Source: DATKRB01 sp963794215 (lineage in GTDB: Bacteria > Actinomycetota > Acidimicrobiia > Acidimicrobiales > RAAP-2). From it: a DNA stretch of 64,000 bases. Both the position numbers and the translations under genes were made by a program. The stretch is from positions 1-64,000 of the forward strand of contig CAWCCQ010000008.1 in assembly GCA_963794215.1 (NCBI GenBank), read 5' to 3'. Shown here one piece after another: positions 34,191-42,093 of this stretch (position 1 is its first letter; every line of letters begins with the position of its first letter). Below the pieces are notes generated by a model. It had not been told where the DNA came from, searched no databases, and worked only from the letters and a program-made list of their open reading frames with translations.

Positions 34191-34319
34191 GGCTCTGTCC
34201 TGCTTTGGCTCGTTCGGGGATCTCGAAGTGGGATACCACGCTGCGGAGTCCTTTGCTTTGGCTCGTTCGGACTGTCGCCGTCAACACCTGGTCCGCTGAG
34301 CAGGATCGCCGAGTAGCCC

Positions 34320-34673
34320 TCACTTCATCAGACCTAGGTCGGAGTAGACGGCCAGGAGGGACTCCCGCCAGCGCGCGGCGCGTGCGCGCTTGCTCGCCCC
34401 TGGGCCGGCGAGAATATTGATAGCGCATTCATCAAGCGTCACCAGTGCGGTACATATGCTCTGGGACGCCAGTTCGCACGATACCGCTGCCAGTTGGCCT
34501 GTGGGAGTCAACTTCCTCAGTCTTTCAACCGCGGCGTAGGCGCTCACGAGATGGGCCACCGTGTCGGACATCTCCGACTCCCAAGGCTCGCACGGCGGGT
34601 CGACGTCGGTGTTTTCGGTATCCCACCAGCTCTTCGTGGCCGTTCGACCTCCCACAACCTCGTCCGGTTGCAT
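34320..34673 (-). CDS. Hypothetical protein (117 aa)
   Basis: The product begins MQPDEVVGGRTATKSWWDTE and is mostly helical: DTVAHLVSAYAAVERLRKLT, SICTALVTLDECAINILAG, ARWRESLLAVYSDLGL. I do not recognise the family. No membrane segment or signal peptide is present. It lies upstream of the molybdopterin oxidoreductase in the minus-strand redox cluster but is separated from it by about 140 bp. Confidence 0.5.
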   Translation of the reverse strand: MQPDEVVGGRTATKSWWDTENTDVDPPCEPWESEMSDTVAHLVSAYAAVERLRKLTPTGQLAAVSCELASQSICTALVTLDECAINILAGPGASKRARAARWRESLLAVYSDLGLMK

Positions 34674-34810
34674 GTCATATCCCCCTCTCAGAGTGTCCCT
34701 CGAAGCGTGAATCGCCGGGCCTTCCGCGCACTACCTGCCCTTGTCGCCACGCCACCTTCAGGGAGCAGACCAACGGTGCCAGGGTGGCGTGTTGGCCGCG
34801 AGTGAGTCCG

Positions 34811-35422
34811 TCAGTCACCTTGGTATCTCTGCTCCTGCCAAGGGTCCCCCAGATCGTGGTAGCCGTTCTGCTCCCAGAACCCTGGCTCGTCGTGGTCAAG
34901 CAGAGTGAGCCTGGTCACCCATTTGGCGCTCTTCCAGAAGTACAAGTGGGGCACAAGTAGCCGGACAGGACCTCCGTGCACGCGAGGCAATGGCTCCCCC
35001 TCATGAGTGAACGCGATCCAGGCCTGCCCGCCAGTGACGTGCTCGAGCGGAAGGTTCGACGTGTAACCGGTGGTCGAAGTCGCCAGCACGTGGGTCGCTC
35101 CCGGCGCCGGATGAGTCTCGCTCAGCAGTACGTCGACGTCCACGCCCCCGAACCACGTGCCGAGCTTCGACCAAGTGGTTACACAATGGATGTCGCCCCT
35201 GTATTCGGACTGTGGCAACATCTGCATGTCGTTCCAAGTCCAGGTTCGCGACGTTTCAACCAGCCCGTCGACGGTCATTGTCCAGGCCTGCGGGTCGAGC
35301 CGGGGAGTCGCCTCTGCGGTGAGCACCGGGAACCCGCGCCCTATGTCGTATTGGCCTGGAGGAAGACGAGGGTCTCGCTCCGAATGCCGTCTTCCAAAGA
35401 AGCCTCGAGTCGCCGCACTCAT
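34811..35422 (-). CDS. Sulfite-oxidase-family molybdopterin oxidoreductase
   Basis: The product is 203 aa and cytoplasmic (no signal peptide). Features of the Oxidored_molyb fold: WTMTVDGLVETSRTWTWNDM, IHCVTTWSKLGTWFGGV, where Cys is the molybdenum ligand, YTSNLPLEHVTGGQAWIAFT and GGPVRLLVPHLYFWKSAKWV. It has the catalytic domain only, without the heme or dimerisation domains of eukaryotic sulfite oxidase. Physiological substrates are unknown; roles in sulfite or methionine-sulfoxide chemistry would suit the neighbouring msrA and msrB. Confidence 0.85.
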   Translation of the reverse strand: MSAATRGFFGRRHSERDPRLPPGQYDIGRGFPVLTAEATPRLDPQAWTMTVDGLVETSRTWTWNDMQMLPQSEYRGDIHCVTTWSKLGTWFGGVDVDVLLSETHPAPGATHVLATSTTGYTSNLPLEHVTGGQAWIAFTHEGEPLPRVHGGPVRLLVPHLYFWKSAKWVTRLTLLDHDEPGFWEQNGYHDLGDPWQEQRYQGD

Positions 35423-35501
35423 GCTTCGGATCCTCTTGCAGCCCTCTGAATCATTTCGGGGTCCTCCTCGTTAGCGGCTTACTAGAATCATGCAATCTTC
35501 T

Positions 35502-37430
35502 TCACGGACGAGTTGGACGAGCAGCGCCTACAACAGGCCGATGACCATCCTCTAGAACCCGACTCTGACCGACGGCATCGGCGAGATCGTCTCCAGAGAT
35601 CGTCTCCTTCTCGAGAAGAGCAGCAACGACGACGTCGAGGGCACTTCGGTTCTCGCTCAGCAGCGCACGTGCCCGATCCTCTGCCTCAGAGAGCAGGCGG
35701 CTCACTTCTTGGTCGATGACCTGCTGGGTGCCCTCGGCGTAGGGACGTTCCTGGCCGAGCTGCGGACTGCTCAGGTACTCCGGCCCGTCCGATCCATACC
35801 CGATCGGCCCAAGGCGCGGTGAGAGTCCCCAGTCCTTGACCATCCTGATCGCGAGCTGCGTCGCACCCGAGAGGTCGTTGGCAGCCCCGGTGGAGGCCTC
35901 CCCGATCACCAGTTTTTCCGAGGCCCGACCACCGAGCCGTATAGCTAGGGAGTCAAGCAGATAGCGCTCGGAGTAAAGGTGCCGCTCGTCGACCGGGAGC
36001 TGCTCGGTGACTCCGAGGGCCCGACCGGCCGGCAGGATGGTGATCTTGGCCACCGGATCGGCATGTTGGGAGAAGAAGGCGACGAGGGCGTGCCCGGCTT
36101 CGTGCACGGCTACCGAATGCTTCTCGTCGGGAAGGAGAGCATTGGACGCGTCTCGTCTACCGAGGAGGACACGGTCCCTGGCCTCGTCGATGTCCCGGGC
36201 GAAGATGACGTCCCGGTCGTCGCGGACTGCGACGATGGCCGCTTCGTTGATCAGGTTGGCCAGATCCGCCCCCGAGAACCCCGGAGTGCTCCGGGCGACG
36301 TCGTCGAAATCGACGTCGGGGGCGAGATGCTTGCCCGTGACGTGCACCTTTAAGATTGCGGCACGCTCTGCCTGGTTAGGAAGCGGAATCTCGACCTCGC
36401 GGTCGAAACGGCCCGGCCGCAGCAGGGCGGGATCGAGCACCTCGGGCCGGTTGGTGGCGGCCAGGACCACCACCCCGGTGGTGGAGTCGAAGCCGTCCAT
36501 CTCCGCTAAGAGCTGGTTGAGGGTTTGCTCACGCTCGTCATTGGTGACGATTGAGCCACCGCGGCGCTGGCCGATGGCGTCGATCTCGTCGATGAAGACG
36601 ATCGAAGGCGATCGCTTGCGAGCGTCGGTGAACAGGTCCCGCACCCGCGACGCCCCCACCCCAACGAACAGCTCGACGAAGCTCGACCCGGTGAGCGCCA
36701 AGAAGGGCACCTTGGCCTCCCCCGCCACCGCCCTAGCCATGAGCGTCTTGCCCGTGCCTGGTGGACCGACCATGAGCGCCCCCCGGGGGCCGACAGCGCC
36801 GGCGCTGGCGTAGCGATCGGGATCCCTTAGGAAGTCGACGACCTCGGCCACCTCACGCTTCGCTCCCCCGTACCCGGCGATGTCGGCGAACCGGGTCGTC
36901 GGCCGATCCTCGTCGTAGACCTTGGCTCTCGAACCCCCGATGCCCATGATCCCCCCAGCGAGCTGTCGGGCGCTCCGCCGCCCAATCCAGATGAAGAAGG
37001 CGAGGAGCAACAAGAAGGGGACGAACGAGAGCAGATCCTCGAGGAAAGCAGAGCCTTGTCCGACCCCGGTGACGTCCACATCGTGGGCCTTCAACGTGGG
37101 CGCCAGCTGCGTGTCGGTGATGGCCGTCGGGATCTGGGTGGTGTAGTCGTCGCCCCCCTTCAATGTGCCGGTGATGGCGCCGCTCGGGTTGACCGATGCC
37201 GTGTGCACCTCTCCCCCTTCGACCTCGGACACGAACTGCGAGTAGCTGAGGTTCTTCGTCGGTGTACTCGTCATGTGCGGGATAGAAAGCAGAGTCACCG
37301 TAATCGCGATGCCTAGCGGCACGAGCCACATTCGCCAGCGCGGCGGAGGAGGACCTGCCGGCGCCGGGGGTCGGTCGTTGGGCCTACCCGGCCGAGCCAC
37401 TCCCGTGAAATGTCGAATCGTTTGCACCAT
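35502..37430 (-). CDS. ftsH: ATP-dependent zinc metalloprotease FtsH
   Basis: The product is 642 aa. Two membrane segments (WLVPLGIAITVTLLSIP, about residues 35-51; LLSFVPFLLLLAFFIWIG, about 133-150) flank a periplasmic domain. The AAA module has GPPGTGKTLMARAVAG (Walker A), FVELFVGVGASRVRDLF (pore loop), SIVFIDEIDAIGQRRGG (Walker B) and the second region of homology ATNRPEVLDPALLRPGRFDR. The protease domain has HEAGHALVAFF as zinc ligand and catalytic Glu. It degrades damaged membrane and cytosolic proteins. This looks like an accessory stress copy, given its location. Confidence 0.95.
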   Translation of the reverse strand: MVQTIRHFTGVARPGRPNDRPPAPAGPPPPRWRMWLVPLGIAITVTLLSIPHMTSTPTKNLSYSQFVSEVEGGEVHTASVNPSGAITGTLKGGDDYTTQIPTAITDTQLAPTLKAHDVDVTGVGQGSAFLEDLLSFVPFLLLLAFFIWIGRRSARQLAGGIMGIGGSRAKVYDEDRPTTRFADIAGYGGAKREVAEVVDFLRDPDRYASAGAVGPRGALMVGPPGTGKTLMARAVAGEAKVPFLALTGSSFVELFVGVGASRVRDLFTDARKRSPSIVFIDEIDAIGQRRGGSIVTNDEREQTLNQLLAEMDGFDSTTGVVVLAATNRPEVLDPALLRPGRFDREVEIPLPNQAERAAILKVHVTGKHLAPDVDFDDVARSTPGFSGADLANLINEAAIVAVRDDRDVIFARDIDEARDRVLLGRRDASNALLPDEKHSVAVHEAGHALVAFFSQHADPVAKITILPAGRALGVTEQLPVDERHLYSERYLLDSLAIRLGGRASEKLVIGEASTGAANDLSGATQLAIRMVKDWGLSPRLGPIGYGSDGPEYLSSPQLGQERPYAEGTQQVIDQEVSRLLSEAEDRARALLSENRSALDVVVAALLEKETISGDDLADAVGQSRVLEDGHRPVVGAARPTRP

Positions 37431-37543
37431 TTGCTACGTCCCTTGTGTCCGCTCCACGGCTGCCAAAGCGATGCAGTCGAGCCGTCCAGTCCCCGCCACC
37501 GAGTTGGCGCGAGCGCATCGCTTGGGAAAGGAGCAAATGACGC

Positions 37544-38095
37544 TCAATCTCCGCGAAGGCGAGGCACGAACCTTTCACGCAGTGCGTCGGGAACGTTCAG
37601 TCGCAAATGCTCCAACAAGGCAGCGAGTTTCGCGTCCAGTTCGCATCCCACAGTTCTCACTCTGGGATGGCCGAAACTACCGAACTGATCGCTGGGCTTA
37701 TCGATGGTGAAGAACGCCTGCCCATCGGAACGGCTCCATATCGCGCTGTGAAGTGGTGCGTACATCACGACGGACGGCTCGAATCGAAACATCCGCTCCA
37801 TGATCGTGTGGTTTCCCATGAGATAGGCGACCGCCGAGCTTGAATCCCCGGCGAGGCGCACCAGCCGATCGACGTCATTGGTCCAATAGATCAGGAACCC
37901 CCACGGCGCTGTTCTCTCAATGAGGTCAACCATCTCGCCCCATGGCGCGCCGCGAATCTCGAGCTCCATTACCTGATTGAGTGGAAGGGGAGGGACAGCG
38001 TCCTCAAACCGCGATCGGAACTCGGATTGAACCATCCCAGTAGGAATCGTCATGCGGTGTACGGCATAAGTCACAGTGACGGGCTCGGTTACCAC
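37544..38095 (-). CDS. DUF302-domain protein
   Basis: The product is 183 aa from ATG 38095. The C-terminal part (YLMGNHTIMERMFRFEPSVV, MYAPLHSAIWSRSDGQAFFT, IDKPSDQFGSFGHPRVRTVG) is the DUF302 fold, recognisable by the GNH..A..M..Y.P LR/H pattern. The family is small and of unknown role, often near redox or heme genes. It lies between ftsH and msrA. Confidence 0.8.
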   Translation of the reverse strand: MVTEPVTVTYAVHRMTIPTGMVQSEFRSRFEDAVPPLPLNQVMELEIRGAPWGEMVDLIERTAPWGFLIYWTNDVDRLVRLAGDSSSAVAYLMGNHTIMERMFRFEPSVVMYAPLHSAIWSRSDGQAFFTIDKPSDQFGSFGHPRVRTVGCELDAKLAALLEHLRLNVPDALRERFVPRLRGD

Positions 38096-38236
38096 GCAGT
38101 TCCTTTCTCTGTTTTTCGATTAGCCTGTACTTTTGCGACTGGCAGACCGCCAGTGCGGTCACTTCCGGGTCCGGCTACTCAGGGCCGCGATCGATGCAGG
38201 TGGCAACGAAGTCATCGTGCGTATCGGCAGACGTCA

Positions 38237-38755
38237 TCAGGAGATGGCTTCGCTTCGTCGGGGCAACACCCACCCAGGGCGCGGGAAGTGGCAGGTGTAG
38301 CCGTAGGGATAACGCTCCAGGTAGTCCTGATGCTCGGGCTCGGCCTCCCAAAACGGTCCTGCTGGGGAGACCTCGGTGACGACCTTGCCGGGCCACAATC
38401 CCGAGGCCGCCACGTCGGCGACGGTGTCCTCGGCCACCCGACGCTGCTCGTCGTCGAGGTAGAAGATGGCTGAGCGGTAACTCGGGCCCACGTCGTTGCC
38501 CTGGCGGTTGAGCGTTGTGGGGTCGTGGATCTGAAAAAAGAACTCGAGCAGGTCCCGATAGGAGGTCATGTCGGGATCGAAGGTGATCTCGATGGCCTCG
38601 GCGTGTGTCCCGTGGTTGCGATAGGTGGCGTTGGCCACCTCGCCGCCGGTATAGCCCACTCGGGTGGAGACCACGCCGGGGCGCTTGCGGAGCAAGTCCT
38701 GCATGCCCCAAAAGCAACCTCCCGCCAGGATTGCCTTTTCGGTGCGAACGCTCAT
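38237..38755 (-). CDS. msrA: Peptide-methionine (S)-S-oxide reductase MsrA
   Basis: The product is 172 aa from ATG 38755. The catalytic motif is AGGCFWGMQDLL, followed by GVVSTRVGYTGGEVANATYR, HAEAIEITFDPDMTSYRDLL, FFQIHDPTTLNRQGNDVGPS and YRSAIFYLDDEQ. All MsrA hallmarks are present, including the Glu-Tyr-Asp residues of the active site. GGAGGT lies within the end of msrB and there are only 4 nt between genes, so the two are co-translated. It repairs the S epimer of methionine sulfoxide. Confidence 0.95.
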   Translation of the reverse strand: MSVRTEKAILAGGCFWGMQDLLRKRPGVVSTRVGYTGGEVANATYRNHGTHAEAIEITFDPDMTSYRDLLEFFFQIHDPTTLNRQGNDVGPSYRSAIFYLDDEQRRVAEDTVADVAASGLWPGKVVTEVSPAGPFWEAEPEHQDYLERYPYGYTCHFPRPGWVLPRRSEAIS

Positions 38756-38759
38756 CGAA

Positions 38760-39224
38760 CTACCTCCTTTGATTCTTGGGTCCGTCGAAGAGCTTCTTGT
38801 ATCGGCCGTAGCCCTCGGACTCGAGGTCTTCGTACGGCACGAAGCGAAGGGCGGCCGAATTGATGCAGTAGCGCAGGCCTCCCTCTTCTCTAGGGCCGTC
38901 GTCGAAAACATGGCCAAGATGGCTGTCGCCGTGGATCGAACGGACCTCGGTGCGGATCATGCCATGGCTCGTGTCCATCTTCTCCACCACGTTGGCGGGC
39001 TCGAGAGGAACGGTAAAGCTGGGCCAGCCACACCCACTGTCGAACTTCTTGGTGGACGCGAACAACGGTTCCCCCGAGACGATGTCGACGTAGACGCCGG
39101 CTTCCTTCTTGTCCCAGAATTCGTTGTCGAAGGCCGGCTCGGTGGCACCTTCCTGCGTCACGGCGAACTGGCGATCATCAAGCTTGGCAATCGCCTCAGG
39201 GTCCTTGCGGTAGTCATCGGCCAT
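38760..39224 (-). CDS. msrB: Peptide-methionine (R)-S-oxide reductase MsrB
   Basis: The product is 154 aa from ATG 39224. Core: FASTKKFDSGCGWPSFTVPL, then VRSIHGDSHLGHVFDDGP and GGLRYCINSAALRF, with Cys of RYCINSA as the nucleophile. The two CxxC pairs that bind structural zinc in many MsrB proteins are missing, so this is a zinc-free type. It is directly upstream of msrA in one transcript, and its promoter region lies between katA and msrB. Confidence 0.93.
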   Translation of the reverse strand: MADDYRKDPEAIAKLDDRQFAVTQEGATEPAFDNEFWDKKEAGVYVDIVSGEPLFASTKKFDSGCGWPSFTVPLEPANVVEKMDTSHGMIRTEVRSIHGDSHLGHVFDDGPREEGGLRYCINSAALRFVPYEDLESEGYGRYKKLFDGPKNQRR

Positions 39225-39339
39225 TTCGGCCCTCCTTGATCGGGACTCCTCCGGTTGCGCGGCAACGTCATTCGCCTGGCTAGATTTATCCGCGGCTGCG
39301 AGCCCTCGGTGGGGTGAGGCTGGGCATGTGACTCTTCGA

Positions 39340-40806
39340 TCAACGTCGCCTCTCGAGCGCCGCCGCCTCGATTCGGTCGCCCACAGCCTTGTCGATGCTG
39401 TGCCAGTACTCGAAAGCGCGCTGGAGTACCTCCTGGCGCCGGATGCCGCTGAGCACTCCGGAGACGGTATCGACGAAACGGTCACGCGCCGCCTGGTCCA
39501 TGACCTCGTTGAGGAGCGTCCTGGCCTGGCCCGTATCGTCGTCCTCCGCGTGCGAGGTGTACGCGGCGCGCACCATCTCGCCGTCCGCTGCCCACACGGC
39601 CTGCTCGGCGTAGGCGATGGCATCCGCAGCCGGCGCCCCTTCGACGGAGTTCGGGTAGTAGACGGGATCGGTGACGTTGTCGACCCGCATGGCGCCGTCT
39701 TTGGAGTAGCTGTGCACCGGCGCTTTGGGCCGGTTCACCGGGATCTGCGGGTAGTTCACGCCCAAGCGAGCCCGGTGCGCATCGGCATAGGAGAATCCTC
39801 GGGCGAGCAGCATCTTGTCGGGCGACAGACCGGTCCCCGGGACGGTGTTGTTCGGCTGGAAGGCCGCCTGCTCCATCTCGGTGTGATAGTCGGTGACGTT
39901 GCGGTCGAGGGTGAGCGAGCCTACGTCGACCAGGGGGTAGTCGCCGTGCGGCCAGACCTTGGTGAGATCGAACGGATTGAACCGGTACGTCTTGGCAGCC
40001 GCGAACGGCATGATCTGCATCTTGAGTGACCAGCTGGGCCACTTGCCGCGTTCGATCGCTTCATAGAGATCGCGCTGGTGGTAATCGGCGTCCTGGCCGG
40101 CGATCCGATCGGCATCGGCCGGGGTCAGGCACTCGACGCCCTGGTCGGATTTGAAGTGGTACTTCACCCAGTATCGATCACCCTCGGCGTTGACCCACAT
40201 GTAGGTGTGCGACGAATAGCCGTTCATGTGGCGCCAGGACCGGGGGATGCCGCGGTCACCCATGAGCCAGGTGACCTGATGGGCCGACTCGGGCGAGAGC
40301 GTCCAGAAATCCCACTGCATGTCTGGGTCGCGCAGGTTGTTGGCCGCCAGCCGTTTCTGGGAGCGGATGAAGTTCTGGAACTTGATCGGGTCGCGGATGA
40401 AGAACACCGGGGTGTTGTTTCCGACGATGTCGAGGTTGCCCTCGCTCGTGTAGAACCTCACCGCGAAGCCCCGTGGGTCGCGCCACGTGTCGGGCGAGCC
40501 CCGCTCCCCGGCCACGGTGGAGAACCGGACCACCACCTCGGTCTCGGCGCCCGGTTGGAAGACCGCGGACTTGGTGTAGTGGGAGACGTCGTCGGTGACG
40601 ACGAATGTGCCGAACGCGCCACCGCCCTTGGCGTGGGGCTGACGCTCGGGGATCCGCTCGCGGTTGAAGTTGGCCATCTGCTCAATGAGGTAAAAGTCCT
40701 GCAGCAGGATGGGGCCATCGGGGCCGATCGTCAGCGAGTGCTCCTGGCTGGCTACCGGGACGCCGGCGTCCGTAGTCGTCGCCGGACGAGATTGTGACGG
40801 ACTCAT
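39340..40806 (-). CDS. katA: Monofunctional heme catalase (clade 3 size)
   Basis: The product is 488 aa. Active site: RIPERQPHAKGGGAFGTF (distal His), RFSTVAGERGSPDTWRDPRG, DIVGNNTPVFFIRDPIKF (Asn) and the proximal heme-ligand region ARGFSYADAHRARLGVNYPQ (Tyr of FSYADAHRARLG). The small-subunit length without a C-terminal flavodoxin-like domain is typical of KatA-type catalases. It converts hydrogen peroxide to water and oxygen and lies upstream of msrB-msrA on the same strand. Confidence 0.96.
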   Translation of the reverse strand: MSPSQSRPATTTDAGVPVASQEHSLTIGPDGPILLQDFYLIEQMANFNRERIPERQPHAKGGGAFGTFVVTDDVSHYTKSAVFQPGAETEVVVRFSTVAGERGSPDTWRDPRGFAVRFYTSEGNLDIVGNNTPVFFIRDPIKFQNFIRSQKRLAANNLRDPDMQWDFWTLSPESAHQVTWLMGDRGIPRSWRHMNGYSSHTYMWVNAEGDRYWVKYHFKSDQGVECLTPADADRIAGQDADYHQRDLYEAIERGKWPSWSLKMQIMPFAAAKTYRFNPFDLTKVWPHGDYPLVDVGSLTLDRNVTDYHTEMEQAAFQPNNTVPGTGLSPDKMLLARGFSYADAHRARLGVNYPQIPVNRPKAPVHSYSKDGAMRVDNVTDPVYYPNSVEGAPAADAIAYAEQAVWAADGEMVRAAYTSHAEDDDTGQARTLLNEVMDQAARDRFVDTVSGVLSGIRRQEVLQRAFEYWHSIDKAVGDRIEAAALERRR

Positions 40807-40847
40807 ACTTCTCCTCTCTTCGTCTACGACAAGCTCCCGAGGCCGCT

Positions 40848-40892
40848 GGCGGGACTGACGCTGATCACGCAGATCGTGTCGTCAGTCCCGCC
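40848..40892. terminator. Inverted repeat between katA and the hydrolase gene
   Basis: GGCGGGACTGACG (40848-40860) pairs with CGTCAGTCCCGCC (40880-40892) across a 19-nt loop. It could terminate the upstream hydrolase gene or act as a katA operator. No T-tract is present. Confidence 0.45.
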
Positions 40893-40947
40893 GATGACGG
40901 GTCCGGATCCTCTCGGTGCGGGCTTGGTCAGCCCGAACAGCGAGAGC

Positions 40948-41628
40948 TCAGAGGGAACTGGCGGCGTCCCGGATCACGTCGAGCACCACATCCGGGTGGG
41001 ACAGCATTGGAACGTGGCTGCTGGCCACCTCGGTGATGTTTCCATTCATGCGCTTCGCGGCGGCTCTTTCGAGATCGGGGTGAACACTTTGGTCGTTCGT
41101 CCCCACGATGTTCCAGCACGGCTTGTCCCTCCAGGCCGCTCTTTCAACTTTCGCGTCGAACAGGGTCACGGCTGGGGGGCTGGCGGTTGCGTAGACAACC
41201 TGCTTCTCCTCCTCCGTCAGGTCTCCCGCGAAGTACTCGATGCCGTCAGGGAGCATCCAGACCCGTCCGTCCTCAACCTTGATTGACTTGAACACGTCCG
41301 TCTTGGGGAACTTGTCCTGCTGTCCCTGCAACGTCTCAGTCTCATCGGGCCCAAGCGCGTTGATGTACACCAGCCCGGCGACCCGGTCGTCGTTTCCCGC
41401 GGCGGTGATAATGGCACCCCCGTAGGAGTGGCCCACCAAGAGAATGGGGCTCGGAACTTGCGCGAACGTCCTGATGCAGCAGTCGACGTCGGCCTGGAAA
41501 TCGTCGAGGGCGTGCTGGCTGGCGATCACCTCGTAACCTTCCGCACGAAGTGGCGGCATGAGCTTGGCGAAACTCGATCCGTCCGCCCAGATGCCGTGGG
41601 CGAAGGCAATGCTCTTGGCTGGGGACAT
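40948..41628 (-). CDS. Alpha/beta hydrolase
   Basis: The product is 226 aa from ATG 41628. IAFAHGIWADGSSFAKLMPP forms the oxyanion region, LLVGHSYGGAIITAAGNDDR carries the nucleophile Ser, WNIVGTNDQSVHPDLE the acid, and ASSHVPMLSHPDVVLD the His. It is of the short lid-less type common as esterases or haloperoxidase-like enzymes of unknown substrate. No signal peptide. Confidence 0.85.
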   Translation of the reverse strand: MSPAKSIAFAHGIWADGSSFAKLMPPLRAEGYEVIASQHALDDFQADVDCCIRTFAQVPSPILLVGHSYGGAIITAAGNDDRVAGLVYINALGPDETETLQGQQDKFPKTDVFKSIKVEDGRVWMLPDGIEYFAGDLTEEEKQVVYATASPPAVTLFDAKVERAAWRDKPCWNIVGTNDQSVHPDLERAAAKRMNGNITEVASSHVPMLSHPDVVLDVIRDAASSL

Positions 41629-42093
41629 ATTCAGCTCCTTTCAGGTGTGGATACCACTCAAGCAATGATGCGCCACGCTGCTGCAAAGACACTGCAAAAA
41701 ACCAGGGTTTACCCAACTCCGAGGACGCGGACGCGGACGCGGACCGAAGTGACCACTCTCGATTACTCGTTGCGTGCCGTTGTTGAAGAGCATTCGTCGT
41801 CGCAACGGGAGTCGGTCAGGATCGGCGCCCTCATAGACGCCCGCTCGAATCCATGGCCATTACGACTGCAAAGGTCAGGACAATACCTAGCGCGGTGCTG
41901 TCAACGCTCGGCCACCTGAGCACCCAGACCCCCCAGGGAGACTCTCAGTTCTCCACCACCGAGAAGTTGCCCGTCGGCTGCGCAAGAGCTCAGAGAGGAG
42001 ATGAGCAAGAAGTCCACGCGTTCCTTTAGCCTTCCCTTGGGAGGAGAGCCGTGAGCAAGGTCTCCAAATGCAGCAGGCCCTGATTTCGTGCAA
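41629..42093. other. Intergenic region with a short GGACGC repeat
   Basis: About 465 bp without a supported gene. A (GGACGC)-type hexamer run lies near 41,721-41,744 (GAGGACGCGGACGCGGACGC). The right side should be the 3' flank of the BTAD gene and the left side the upstream region of the hydrolase gene. Confidence 0.35.

Noticed and set aside
41721..41744. Tandem repeat locus
   Set aside because: The GGACGC run has only about three to four units and looks like low-complexity GC sequence.
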